The notes below the pieces were generated by a model. That model ran no database searches. It saw only the letters and a list, made by a program, of their open reading frames with translations, and had not been told where the DNA came from. Source: Ixodes scapularis (taxonomy: Eukaryota > Arthropoda > Arachnida > Ixodida > Ixodidae). Taken from it: 64,000 nt of DNA. Positions within the stretch are counted from its first letter, which is position 1. Each line of letters begins with the position of its first letter. The DNA is taken from assembly GCF_016920785.2 (NCBI RefSeq), contig NW_024609884.1, positions 82,129,346 through 82,193,345 of the forward strand, given 5' to 3'. Positions 31,350 through 42,275 of the stretch are shown piece after piece. The position numbers and the translations under genes are program-made.

Positions 31350-31895
31350 ACAACACAGCTTTTGGGTAAAAAAAAAAAGGAGGATTACTGTTAACAAATG
31401 ACACAATCATAATTGTAGAATCAACACCGCCAAACGGAGGAGCGATCGTCACTGAGGAATAAACAGTATTCTCTGAAGGTGCATCGAAATCAAAGAGAGA
31501 GAGAAAGAGGGAGAGGGGGTTTAAAGATATACTGTGTTGTAAAGGTTCCTCTGCTCCGTAATTTCGGCACAGACCAGAAATTGTGGACCCGTACACTACT
31601 TTGTTTACAAAAACACTCCTGCCAGAAAGTGCGTTTTCGTGGTGCCAGACGCTCGCGCCGTTCCTCACGACGCTGCACCAAGCGAGAATAATAATTGTGT
31701 CTCTTGAATACTTGGCTTGCATTGAGCGTGAACATTCTGTGCGTGGCCTTTTGCACCACCAGATTTTATTTTCCCAGCAAGAACAAGTCGCAATGACCAC
31801 CAGCATATAGTGTGACGACGTCACGTGCAAACCATGTTTTGTGTTGAGCGCGTTGGTGATGAAGTATGACAGCCTCGTTATGCGGCAGCCTGTTG
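31350..31895. other. Non-coding interval
   Basis: Includes a GA-rich stretch (31493-31520). The overlapping frames on both strands have no recognisable domain. Confidence 0.4.
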
Positions 31896-32580
31896 AAGGG
31901 ATAATTCAGCGAAATTTGAAATATACCTGTTGTGTTCTGGACTAGGCTGACTATGACCCACAATATCCGTAAATGACAATCGCACGTTTGTATTTTGAGC
32001 CTGATGACTGTATTTTTCGTTGTAAACGGCCCACTCTGGCAAGCGCTCGGAGAGCAGCCAGAGGAGAGAACGTGACATCCGGCGCAATCGTGACGTAGAT
32101 TGTCTCTTGGCGAGCAAAGCTGCGGCGAGGCTAACGTTGACAACATGTCCTAGCCGTTCCAGCCACCGAAGCGGCCGGAGCACGCCAGCGATCGGGCCAC
32201 CGCAACTGACCACAAAGCTGCTTTTGTACGAATTATTAGTGACAGGTTAATTTTCTACAATCTTTTATAAAGCCAATAGCGACGTCTTGGACGCGCAAAA
32301 GAGAGTCCCGGTGATTTCTCTCGTGGTGGCCGGAGAGCTGGCGCGATGACGTCAGGTTCAAGGCATGTTCTAGGCGAGACAGGCATCGGTCACTACCTGT
32401 CAAGGTCCCTAGACGGGCATTACAAACGAGACTTTAGCGACATTCCCGAGGTGCTCTCTGCTAATCATTTAATTCGTTATAAAATTCCCTTTCGTGTCTT
32501 TTTCAACAAGAGATTGGTGTGTCTGATGTGATACTGCTCCCTTGAACACGAATGGACGAAGAAATACGCGCCGGAATAAG
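31896..32580. mobile_element. AGGGATACTACAACG-family MITE, copy 2 (inverse orientation)
   Basis: Reverse complement of the 14333-14935 element over most of its length (CCACAATATCCGTAAATG, CGCTCGGAGAG and TGTGATACTGCTCCCTTGAA). Its distal terminus is missing where it abuts the next MITE at about 32583. Confidence 0.65.
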
Positions 32581-32608
32581 GAGCCATGAAACGAATTTTG
32601 GGTCTATC

Positions 32609-32763
32609 TGTAGCAGTCAATACGTCCAGCGTCGCCACCAAGAAAGACAACGAATCAACTCCTTGGCGCGAGCCCAACGGCACGGGGATTAAACAGAACG
32701 TTTTCACCTAAGCTCGGAGTCGGTCGCAACATCTCTTCCGTCCTCAACATCGAACGCGCTACA
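32609..32763 (+). repeat. 5' LTR
   Basis: Starts TGTAGCAGTCAATACG and ends CGAACGCGCTACA. I see no difference from the 3' LTR at 37945-38099. Five further bases (CTATC) before both LTRs also agree, so the true boundary may lie slightly upstream. Confidence 0.85.
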
Positions 32764-32826
32764 AATTGGTGACCCGGGCTCGGACCTCTAGCTTCTCATC
32801 AACCATGCCACATCCCTTCGACAGCA

Positions 32827-33687
32827 ATGACGGAGTCTGAACCGCCAACTGGTTCTCCCGCCGCTGATCCTATCTTGCCGGCTGCACACATCGCCAGCGC
32901 AAGTTTCAAGCTGCCCACCTTTTGGGATGGCGACGCGGAACTCTGGTTCTTGCACATCGAGGCCCTGTTCCGTTCTCATCGGATTGCCTCCCAAAGGTCC
33001 CGTTTTTACTTTGTAGTAGCCGCGCTACCCCAGGCTACAGCCGCGATTGTCCGTGACATTCTTCGTGCACCACCAGACAATCCATTCGATCACCTTAAAG
33101 ATGAACTTATTCGCCGCACCACGGCGTCAGAACAACGCCGACTTCAGCAGCTCTTGACATCTGAAGAATTGGGTGATCGAAAACCAACGGACCTTCTGCG
33201 ACGTATGCATCAGCTACTCGGCGACAGACCAGACAGAGTCGAGGAACCAATTTTCCGAGAACTATTCCTTCAGAGGCTCCCAAGCAACGTCCGCATGATC
33301 CTGTCCGCTTCGGAAATAGCATCTACCGAGGCCTTAGCTCGCATGGCTGATAGGATCATGGAGGTGAATACACCTGCCATTGCAGCTCTCTCTTCCACGA
33401 CACCTTCATCGAACCAAGCGGTTGACCGTCTAGAGAGACTCAACGACGTCGTCCTACAGCTCTCAAGAAAGATGGACCAACTCTCTTCTGAGGTATCATC
33501 TCTCCGTGTCACGGAGTCATCTTTCTCAGGCAACCGTCGGGGATCATCCAGGTTTCGACCCAGAGCAAGCAGATCTCCTTCCGCCGAAGCAAGCGGATTG
33601 TGCTGGTACCACAAACGATTTGGCGACATGGCCCACCGCTGCATTTCTCCCTGTTCTTACCAGGGAAACTCCCCAACCACGCATTGA
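32827..33687 (+). CDS. gag: Gag polyprotein of the LTR retrotransposon
   Basis: An intact frame of 286 codons begins at the first good ATG after the leader. It has a capsid-like N-terminal region (FKLPTFWDGDAELWFLHIEA, typical of arthropod gypsy-type Gag) and a basic serine/arginine-rich linker. Near the C-terminus it has a zinc-knuckle-like CWYHKRFGDMAHRCISPC, the variant Cys/His motif common in this clade. Gag would package element RNA in cytoplasmic particles. It overlaps the pol frame by about 90 nt in a different frame, so pol would need frameshifting. Confidence 0.85.
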   Translation: MTESEPPTGSPAADPILPAAHIASASFKLPTFWDGDAELWFLHIEALFRSHRIASQRSRFYFVVAALPQATAAIVRDILRAPPDNPFDHLKDELIRRTTASEQRRLQQLLTSEELGDRKPTDLLRRMHQLLGDRPDRVEEPIFRELFLQRLPSNVRMILSASEIASTEALARMADRIMEVNTPAIAALSSTTPSSNQAVDRLERLNDVVLQLSRKMDQLSSEVSSLRVTESSFSGNRRGSSRFRPRASRSPSAEASGLCWYHKRFGDMAHRCISPCSYQGNSPTTH

Positions 33688-34994
33688 AGACGGCAAATGC
33701 CGTGGTACCTGATGTCAGCCGTCTTTTCTTTATCACGGAGAAGAATACGAAAATGTATTTTCTGGTCGACACAGGGGCGGAGATCAGCGTAATACCTCCA
33801 ACTCCAGACGATCGCCGACACCGCCAAAACTGCTTGACACTTCAAGCTGCAAATGGTTCTCCCATCTCAACGTTTGGGGAAAGATCGCTCACGCTAGATA
33901 TTGGTCTTCGTCGCACTTTTCGCTGGGTGTTTTTAATAGCCGAGGTAACTCGACCCATTCTTGGAGCGGACTTTCTACGCTTCTTCAACCTTATTGTGGA
34001 CGTACGACGTAAAGAACTGACTGACGCGGGAACGCGACTCAGCATACAGGGGTTATGCTTAGACAAACCGCCCCTCAGTCCCATCATTTCAAAGGTCATG
34101 ACCGATTCTCCATGGCACAACATTCTCAAAAAATTCCCCGCCCTCACACGGCCCTCTATAACAGAACGGCCTGTCAAACACACCGTAACTCATTGCATTG
34201 AAACAACCGGTCCTCCCGTGTTCTCCCGACCACGCCGTCTTGCTCCAGACCGTTACCAGGTCGCCAAGAACGAGTTCAACCATATGCTTGAACTTGGCCT
34301 GGTACGCCCTTCTTCCAGCAACTGGTCTACTCCACTTCATATGGTACCCAAAAAGTCAGGTGATTGGAGACCTTGCGGCGATTATAGAGCCCTTAACAAG
34401 GTCACGACTCCTGACCGGTATCCTATACCCCATATTCATGACTTCACCGGTACCATCGCAGGATCAACAATATTCTCCAAGATTGACCTTATTAAGGCCT
34501 ATCACCAAATCCCGGTGGAACCGTCCGACATTCCTAAGACAGCGATTATTACACCTTTCGGATTATTTGAATTTTTGCGCATGCCTTTCGGCCTCCGTAA
34601 TGCTGCACAAACATTCCAACGTTTTGTGGACCATATCTTGAGAGGGCTCTCGTTCTGCTTTGCATACTTAGACGACATCCTTGTCTTCAGCCGCACTGCA
34701 ACAGAACACGAGGAGCATCTTCATACCATATTTTCAAGGTTAGACGACTACGGCGTTACCATACAACTTGAAAAATGTGAGTTTGGCGTGCCGGCACTTG
34801 ACTTCCTTGGCCACCACCTTGACCGAAATGGAATACGTCCACTACAGTCTCGAGTCCAAGCAATCAATGACTTCCCCGTGCCGTCAACGGTGAAGCAGTT
34901 GCGAGAATTTCTCGGCCTACTGAACTTTTACCGTCGATTTCTTCCAAATGTAGCAGCAACTCAAACCGCTCAACACCTTACTAGCGGGAATTAA
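33600..34994 (+). pseudogene. pol: Pol part 1: protease and reverse transcriptase
   Basis: The frame overlaps the end of gag. It contains a retropepsin active site (FLVDTGAEISVIP, near residue 54-66) and the reverse transcriptase with KIDLIKAYHQIPV, TPFGLFEFLRMPFGL and the YLDD catalytic motif (residues 356-359). It then has the FLGLLNFYRRFLPN connection. The reading frame is lost just after this (about 34960-34994), before RNase H, through a one-step shift relative to the downstream frame. The reverse transcriptase itself looks complete, with all visible catalytic aspartates. Confidence 0.85.
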
Positions 34995-35013
34995 GAGCAA
35001 AACCGCACCACTT

Positions 35014-36999
35014 GTGTGGAATGACACAGCAACTGCCGCGTTTACTACTGTAAAAAAGCAACTTGCTGATGCAGTACTTTTGACTCATCCACACTGTGAT
35101 GCCCCCTCTTCATTAATGGTGGACGCTTCTGACGCTGCAGTTGGTGCAGTTTTTCAACAGTATCTCGGGGGCAAGTGGTGCCCGATTGGATTTTTCTCCA
35201 AAGCTCTCTCTCCAGCTGAAACCCGTTATAGCACGTTCGGCCGAGCATTGCTTGCCATCTACCTCTCTGTGAAATACTTCTGGTACTTACTCGAAGGACG
35301 TCAGTTTTCTATCTACACCGACCACAAGCCGCTCATATATGCAATGACCTCTAGCGCTTCGCACTCACCTCGAGAAATCAGGCACCTTGCCTTTGTCTCT
35401 GAGTTTACCACAGACATTCGACACATCTCCGGCCACAAGAACGTCGTTGCAGATGCCCTATCAAGAATGACTGTGAATGCATCAGGCGCCACACGTCCTT
35501 CCATCGACTATCCTGCACTGGCCACGTCACAAACTCTGGACAATGAGCTTCAACAACTCCGAACATCAACAACTGCCCTTGTCCTAGAAGACGTCCAGCT
35601 GGATTCACCTTCAGTGAAACTGGTTTGCGACATGTCAACTGGCACACCTCGACCTTATCTTCCCCCCGAATTCAGACGAAAGATCTTCGACATGTACCAT
35701 TCTCTATCACACCCTGGCATTCGTGCCACTCAACGCTTAATTGCAAAGCGATATGTGTGGCTTCGAATGAACACAGACGTTCGTCACTGGGCTCGGACAT
35801 GTCTAAAGTGTCAACAAACCAAGATTCATCGTCATACCACTACCCCAATTTCAACATTTCTTTCTCCAGATGCAAGATTTTCCCATGTACACATTGACCT
35901 CGTCGGTCCCCTCCCGCCGTCAAGAGGATACCGGTACATGTTGACCTGCATCGACCGATTCACACGTTGGCCCGAAGTGTGTCCCATTGTCGACGTGTCT
36001 GCAGAGACGGTCGCGAAATCCTTTTTGTCAACTTGGATAAGTCGATTTGGCGTACCGGCGACTATAACAACGGATAGAGGACGACAATTCCAAAGCCGGT
36101 TATTCGAAGAAATTTCGCACCTACTCGGCATTAAGCATATTTCAACGACAGCATACCATCCCGCTTCTAACGGACTAGTCGGAAGATTTCATAGGCAACT
36201 AAAAGCAGCACTGAAGGCTTCAGACACCACATCCTGGACAGAAGCCCTCCCCATGATTCTTCTAGGAATCCGAACTACGCTCAAAGAGGACACCGACTGC
36301 ACCGTAGCCGAACTAGTCTACGGATGTTCGCTTCGTCTGCCAGGGGACCTTTTAGTTGCTTCACCAGACGCGGAGTTGCCAGACCCTCTCAACTACGTAA
36401 CACGACTTAAAACAATGATGCGGGCCCTTCAGCCCGTTCCCTTTCGCAAACCACGTCAACCACAAGTGTTTGTGAGCCCCGATCTGGAAACGGCAACCCA
36501 CGTATTTGTCCGAAATGATGCAGTAAGGCGGCCACTACAACCTTCGTATACCGGTCCTTTTAAAGTAATTTCGCGATCGTCAAAATATTACAGGCTTAAC
36601 ATTAATGGCAAAGAAGACACAGTATCAATAGACAGGTTGAAACCCGCTTACATGGCCAACACACTCGAAACAAATGCAAGTAACCTTAAGTCTTCCAACG
36701 CCTCCACAAAAGCTGAGACAAACGACTCAACTAAAGGCCATCCTACGACAACCACAACCAAGGCACCGACAAAAAATACGACTCCCAAAAGGGTGCACTT
36801 TGTTACTGAACCTCTTCCACACCATCGTAGCACACGACGTGTTGCCCGTCCAGTGACTAGGGGGGAGCTCCTGTGGCCGTCAAAAGACCCAACAGATGCC
36901 AGTAAAGAAGAAGCATCGCCGACAAGCTCCAGTGCGCCTTTTGCACGTGCGAAAGACCACTGGGGCATGAACACGCGCGTCCCGAGGCTGAAGCTCTGA
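35014..36999 (+). pseudogene. pol: Pol part 2: RNase H and integrase, catalytic residues lost
   Basis: The domains are a Ty3-type RNase H (LMVDASDAAVGAVF; FSIYTDHKPL; DALSRM), integrase zinc finger (H229, H233, C263, C266) and integrase core. The core has Asp in HIDLVGP (295) and TTDRGRQF (354). The third catalytic residue, expected 35 positions on in the V-E-R-x-H-R motif, is glycine (NGLVGRFHR, residue 390), so the DDE triad is broken. In RNase H the usual Glu of GRELLAIY is alanine (GRALLAIY). It ends with a basic, threonine-rich tail that reads into an LTR-like segment. Confidence 0.85.
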
Positions 37000-37131
37000 C
37001 CAACCGCCGTTCTCATTCTAACTGATCCCGGTACTCGGTCAGTTAGCTAGCTCCGAGTTTATAATGATAATTAAAAATAGTTTCTATTTTAAGTAGCATG
37101 GAAGTCCACGTGTTTTCAGTGCTACATTGGT
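36872..37131 (+). repeat. Internal LTR-like segment
   Basis: Preceded by a polypurine tract (CTAGGGGGGAGCTCC), it starts TGTGGCCGTCAAAAG and ends TTTTCAGTGCTACA, and is followed at once by TTGGTGACCCGGACG, the same primer-binding-site type as after the 5' LTR. It is different in sequence from the outer LTRs. The pol frame ends within it. It looks like the 3' LTR that originally belonged to this gag-pol. Confidence 0.6.
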
Positions 37132-37944
37132 GACCCGGACGTGATGATCGACTCCGAGCACCTGCCATCCAGGGGAACGTTCTCCGCGGCCCGGGGCATG
37201 GCAACGACATGGCATTTCAGATGTTTATGCGGGAGGCACATCTACCCACAGCCACCGCATCCGAAGCCTCCGCCACCGTCTCTGTCCCGTCGCGTCTGCC
37301 GCCGGCATCTCTCGGCAACGGGCTGCGACCACCTCGCTCACCCCGCCGGCACGGCAAGTCTACGTTCGTTGGCATATTCACCACTGCCGCAGCTCCTGGT
37401 GTCGCCCCGGCAGTCATGCCCATCTGTGTGGTGTGGTGCTGGCCTGGCACGGTCGCGTGCTGCCACAACATGTGGGGCGTGCCGTACCGCGCCACGTTGG
37501 GGCATGGCAAGTCAAGGCGCACCAGTCTGTTCATAAGGCACGTCGCTGACCGTCCAAGGGCTCTTCATCACTACTAGGTCAGGCATCTGCTCTCCACTCG
37601 GTGCGTCATCTCCGGGAATAACACTGCATCGGTCGCGCAGCTGGCCGCCATCTCCCCTGGAGCCCGAATGAAAATAGAGCCCGCTAAACTTCGGAGCCAG
37701 AGCACTACCGGATCGTTGTTCCCGCTGTCTCCATTTCGCCTGACCTCAACCTTAACCAGAACCTGCCCGGTCCCCGCACACTGCCTTCAACGTCCACCGC
37801 TTTCTGCCGCGTCATTCTGCTCGCAGCACGCCAACAGCAACAGCGCCACTCCTGGAAGCTTCATCGCCTGCTGCTCACGGAATCGCTCCGTCCCCTGCAG
37901 CCTGCTGCAGTCCTACAGGCGACGTCTCTAAGGGGGGAGCTATC
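37132..37944 (+). mobile_element. Second leader/partial internal region before the 3' LTR
   Basis: Begins with a primer-binding-site-like TTGGTGACCCGGACGTG and continues as GC-rich, proline-rich sequence without a full gag frame. It ends in the polypurine tract CTCTAAGGGGGGAG. It could be the internal part of a short non-autonomous element sharing the outer LTRs. Confidence 0.5.
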
Positions 37945-38099
37945 TGTAGCAGTCAATACGTCCAGCGTCGCCACCAAGAAAGACAACGAATCAACTCCTT
38001 GGCGCGAGCCCAACGGCACGGGGATTAAACAGAACGTTTTCACCTAAGCTCGGAGTCGGTCGCAACATCTCTTCCGTCCTCAACATCGAACGCGCTACA
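37945..38099 (+). repeat. 3' LTR
   Basis: Same length and, by eye, same sequence as the 5' LTR, ending CGCGCTACA directly before the resumed MITE sequence GGATGAATG. Identity implies a recent insertion. Confidence 0.85.
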
Positions 38100-38614
38100 G
38101 GATGAATGATTTTAAATTGGGACTTTACTAATCGCATATCGTTTAGTTGGCCAAAAGAAAGAAGCTAGAAAGTCAAAAGCCAGCTTTTCGGTACGAACAT
38201 TTGAAAATATAGCGGACTATTTTGTACCTTCTTGCCTTCGAAAGCTCTCCGCCTTTTCACTATGATACATCCGCGGTTCCAAAAGCGCGTCACCGGCGCC
38301 AAACTGACGTCAGCAGAGCCCAGCTCACGCATTGCACACGAGAACTGCGTCACTCGGACGTATGCGCTCGTCAACAATCAATCCGTCGACGAATATTTGG
38401 ATTCGCATTCGTGGCCAATGAGTGCCCTGACGGAAGTTATCGTCACTTGGGAATGACAAGCTCTATGGTGTGCATAAAAAGCACGGTGGAAGCTAGGAGT
38501 CATCGCACCGGTGCCGAAGGAATGACACGACCACGTGATTTCACAATTCGCATTTGAGTTGAGGATTAAAGCTAAGGAGTAAGAAGTAGGAAAATCGTTT
38601 CATGACCCCTTTAA

Positions 38615-39056
38615 AGGGATACTGAACCGAAATTTCGAGCTCGTAAAACAAGGCTGAACTGATAGGCGGGACGCTGCAGATTCCAAAGAGCATCACTCAT
38701 ATAGCGATATCTCTAACGTATCGCCGTATTTTTTGGGAAAAGAAGTGCGCAGTTGAACACGGCCGACGTGGCCGACGAGACAAGTCACGTCACGATTCTC
38801 TTTGCCTTTCCTCCTCGCTATGTCCCGTCGAGCTGGTGAACCGAAGCGAGGAGGAGACAAGCGAGGCCGCTTCCCCTCCTTCTCAACTGCTCCAGGAGGG
38901 CCGTGACGTCATAGCGCTCGTTTGATCGCGCCCTTCTTTTCCAAAAGTACGGCCATCCGTTTGAGATATCAATGTATGAGTGATGTTTTGGAGTTTGTAG
39001 CGTCCAGTTCAACGCTTCTGTTACCTTATTTTGCGAATTCCAAATTTCGGTTTAAT
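38615..39056. mobile_element. TTAA-type element with ~130-bp inverted ends
   Basis: Starts after TTAA with AGGGATACTGAACCGAAATTT and ends with the complement AAATTTCGGTTTAATAAG. Inner similarity (CATCACTCATATAGCGATATC versus GATATCAATGTATGAGTGATG; GCGTCCAGTTCAA versus its counterpart) extends the inverted repeats to about 130 bp. It is non-coding. Confidence 0.65.
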
Positions 39057-39139
39057 AAGAGTGGAACGCGATAGCGCTATCAGGCCCCGCTCGCATCGCC
39101 TTCTCATTCGCTTCTTCCTGCCAGTGAGCAGGAAGTGCG

Positions 39140-39215
39140 GCGGACACGGCATTGTCAGTAGCGTGTTTGGCTCGCAACAGAAGGGTCGTGAATTCGAATC
39201 CCGCTAAAAGTCCTT
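39140..39215 (+). tRNA. tRNA-like sequence (tRNA-derived SINE head or pseudogene)
   Basis: GACACGGCATTGTCAGTAGCGTG, then CTCGCAACAGAAGGGTCGTG and ATTCGAATCCCGC resemble A and B boxes and the order of a eukaryotic tRNA (closest by eye to tRNA-Trp). The anticodon arm is short by a few bases and the acceptor stem does not close. It is therefore a pseudo-tRNA or SINE rather than a functional gene. Confidence 0.35.
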
Positions 39216-40573
39216 CAAAATTTTCTTTCAATTTATGAATCACTTTATAAAGTGAAATCATTTGAGATCACGTGAAACCTAACACGTTCGCATCGACCTT
39301 TAATTCGCATTAATTGCTATGTCTTTTAATCACTTTCATTCCACCCGTGGCGTCATGTTTCACGTGTGCGTTGTGGGTTCTTTGAAATTCTCGCGCGAGG
39401 TCATGTGGCTGTGACGTCATGACCCTATCGACCAATCAGGGTTTTCGCGTCACGCCACCGACGCCGGCGCGACATGAGCTCCTTAACGCTGGTGCGTTAA
39501 AATGTTAGAGCGCGTATGACCGATAAAGCAGGGGGCCCAAGACAAGTGCGCGTAAACCATTAGCCTCCCATAGACAGTATTTTGCGAAGTTTTTAGCTCG
39601 TGCAAGCCAATGTCAAAATGGGATTTATATTAGAATTATATTGTCCGTCCTTCGCGCCATTGCATGCATCTCTATGTATTTCCTTTTGCACTGAGGTATG
39701 TGATTATTTAGAATACTATTTATTATCTCTCTTTACGCACATTTCGTGTATCTGCCTTCAGTCCCCCAAGCGGACACGAGACGAAGGGAGGAACGAGACG
39801 TTTTTCTCCTTCTCCAGACAGACGGGAGAAAGCTTTCGCCCTCCCGACTCATCTTCTTTCGGTTTCGTTTTTCGAGCACGTCGCGCACGTTGTTTAATAA
39901 ATGTTGTTGAGTTGATTGAGCTTCAGCGGCAGCGAAGGCCGCCTGTAATTCCGTCTCCCAGTCCAAACGTGCAGAACATTTCGGTTGCATTGATGTTTTT
40001 ACCACTAATTTTATCAAACGAGCAAACAAAGCCGCTAGAAACAGCGAAGTTCCGGAGCAGTGCCAGCAGCGCCACGTACACTGGGTAAAATGGCCGTCTC
40101 CGGAACGTGGGATCCACGAGAAACCACGCGGAACTATGTCGACGCTTTCGACGTCATGGAAATCGCAGAAACTGCGTCCGAGACAGACAGGTTTTGCTGC
40201 CGGGTGTCTTCTGTGCTGCGTCCGATTCTGTTTTACGATGCCGAGTACCAACCGGCAATCAACGTGGTTCTGTATTTCTGCGTGTCAGCAATATAGCAGC
40301 AACATCGGGATGGCAGCGTTGCGCGTTGTGAACAGAAGACTGGAATTTTCGCCGATGTGACCATGTGTTCACGTATCAGTGGTATAACGACAAGATGAGA
40401 TGACGTAAACTGTCGGGCATTGATGCCGCTGGTCGGGCCGTGATCGGAGGGGGCGGGGTGTTGCAGGTTGACGTTCCGCTTTACATTAAAGAGTTTAAGA
40501 CCACTTGAGGGATTAGGTGCAATCGATCGACGTGCGGATAGTCATATTGGAACACTGGTCTGAACCGTAAGCT
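39216..40573. other. Non-coding or unassigned DNA
   Basis: A short frame (40090-40296, starting MAVSGTWDPRETT) sits in CpG-rich DNA but has no recognised domain. Otherwise nothing is identified. Confidence 0.4.
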
Positions 40574-40582
40574 CCTATCGTG

Positions 40583-42266
40583 GGGCGGCGGAGAAAAGCT
40601 CACCGGAGAAAAGCTCACCGCAAAACCGGCAGATGCGGAGAAAAGCTCACCGGCCTCTAAGCGGATGCGGAGAAAAGCTCACCGATTTTTTTTTAACTTA
40701 GCGGATTCTGCGTCATACGTTGCCATTTAACATAATTCGCATTCGTCACTTCATTAAAAATATGTCCACTTTTTTGCAATATTCTTGCATATTGCAAAGT
40801 TCATTGGGGATATTTACTAATTCATCAGAATTTAGTAATCACCCATTCTGTATATTAATGAAGCCGCAAGTACAAAATCAGAACATCGTACACCGGTGAA
40901 AAAGACAACAATGTATTGACAACTGGCAGTGTGCCGCCGGTAGCTCTGTCAATTATAAAGAGGTTTGTTCTTTGCGAGCTAATATGAATAGCGGTATGTG
41001 AACTATTTCAGTTCCAAATATTGTGTAGTGCCTCATAGATAAGTAGGTGTTTGTTAATGTAATCAGTGTCGGCTGCGCTGTTTTCTTTCTGTTAATTCCA
41101 CTAACAAAACTTTTGCGAGAACAGATTCGTCCTGTCGTGTTTGTTGTTTTCACTCCGTTTTCGTTTGAGCGGTTTTCATCATGTATAACGTTTACCAACT
41201 CGCCCAATTCACAGAAGACTACTTCTTATATAGGTCACGAGTAACAACGGTGCCAGTGTGCAGCTCTGAAGGTCATGGGTAACTCGTCGTAGAAGGGCAC
41301 TATCACACGAAGGGAACGTCTGGAAACACCAGCACGAACGGCTACAAAACGTGCATGTCCGTGGAGAAAGAAACCTCAATATCCTACTGCCCGTTCTATC
41401 CCCTTTTCAAAGGTTAACAAAAGCTTCAAAGAGGAATTCAGGTACCGCGTTGCTGCGCATGCACTTTCGGAAGTTCGCCATTGACAGTTTGGCTTTTTAG
41501 GGTTTATATAGACATCATTAAATTTTCGAACTTTTTCCTGTTCTTCAAGTGAATACACTTTTGAGTTGGGCTTTCGTTGCCTACAGAGTATACCACAGAA
41601 AACACTCGCCCGCAATTATAAATTTGGGAGCAATATTGTCACGAATGAACAAATGAAAGAAAGAATAACTGGGGAAACTGAAACGTTTAATGGGGCGAAC
41701 TTGTGCCCAAAAAAATAAAACGTAAAAAGAAAGATAACAACAGAGTGTCGCGGGCGTCGAAGGCGGCGAAGCAGCAGGATCGAACGCTGAGGCGAAACTG
41801 AGTGGACAAGGTCGCGGGCGGCCTCTTATCTAGAGTGAGTCACTATCTCGAAGATTCGGCGGGGAAGGTTCGAGCGTAGCGAGCTTGGGGCGAGAATGAA
41901 CCCGCACTTTCTAGAACAACAAAAGCAGGGATAAACGGTAGAAGTTATGTTCGCAGCAAGAATAAACGAGAACCTTCTGCAAGTCTGCGCGCGGCAATAT
42001 ACCCAATAAGCCTAACAAATAATACGAAAAGGGCCATTTTCTTTTTTTTACAAAGCTGACAAATTTTAATGATAATAAATTGATATATGTTACGCATGAT
42101 CCAACAGCCTCCATATAAAAAGAAGAAAAAAAATCGGTGAGCTTTTCTTCGCATACGCTCAATGGCCGGTGAGCTTTTCTCCGCATCCGCCGGTTTTGCG
42201 GTGAGCTTTTCTCCGGTGAGCTTATCTCCGGTGAGCTTTTCTCCGGTGAGCTTTTCTCCGGGATTC
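40583..42266. mobile_element. Mutator-like element with iterated GGAGAAAAGCTCACC ends and 9-bp target duplication
   Basis: CCTATCGTG flanks both sides (40574-40582 and 42267-42275), an exact 9-bp direct repeat as produced by Mutator-like elements. The left ~100 bp contains four GAGAAAAGCTCACC motifs; the right ~130 bp contains six on the opposite strand. The spacers also match inverted (GCAAAACCGGC-GATGCGGAG). The interior is AT-rich, carries a solo-LTR candidate, and encodes no recognisable transposase. Confidence 0.75.
41637..41917 (-). repeat. Solo LTR candidate inside the Mutator-like element
   Basis: Read on the minus strand it starts TGTTCTAGAAAGTGCGGG and ends CATTTGTTCATTCGTGACA (TG...CA). 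A possible TATA-like TAGATAAGAG and a CATTAAACG follow in order. No target duplication is clear. The boundaries are tentative. Confidence 0.4.
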
Positions 42267-42275
42267 CCTATCGTG

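Larger units (their letters stand above)
32609..38099 (+). mobile_element. Ty3/gypsy-type LTR retrotransposon, chimeric
   Basis: Apparently identical 155-bp LTRs (32609-32763 and 37945-38099, TG...CA) bound an internal region with gag, protease, reverse transcriptase, RNase H and integrase in Ty3/gypsy order. A primer-binding-site-like TTGGTGACCCGG follows the 5' LTR, and a purine tract (AAGGGGGGAG) precedes the 3' LTR. Unusually, a second purine tract, LTR-like segment (about 36872-37131) and second TTGGTGACCCGG occur between pol and the 3' LTR. Pol carries a frameshift and lost catalytic residues, so this copy is not autonomous. Confidence 0.9.
32584..38610. mobile_element. AGGGCCGATGAAACGA-family MITE split by the LTR retrotransposon
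   Basis: The left piece (about 32584-32603, CATGAAACGAATTTTGGG) and right piece (38100-38610) together correspond to the element at 24648-25185. The right piece ends CGTTTCATGACCCCT before TTAA (38611-38614). No clean target duplication could be read at the LTR junctions (GGGT-CTATC on the left, GGATG on the right). Confidence 0.65.

Noticed and set aside
39140..39215. Functional tRNA gene
   Set aside because: The acceptor stem does not pair and the anticodon arm is short; kept only as a tRNA-like relic.
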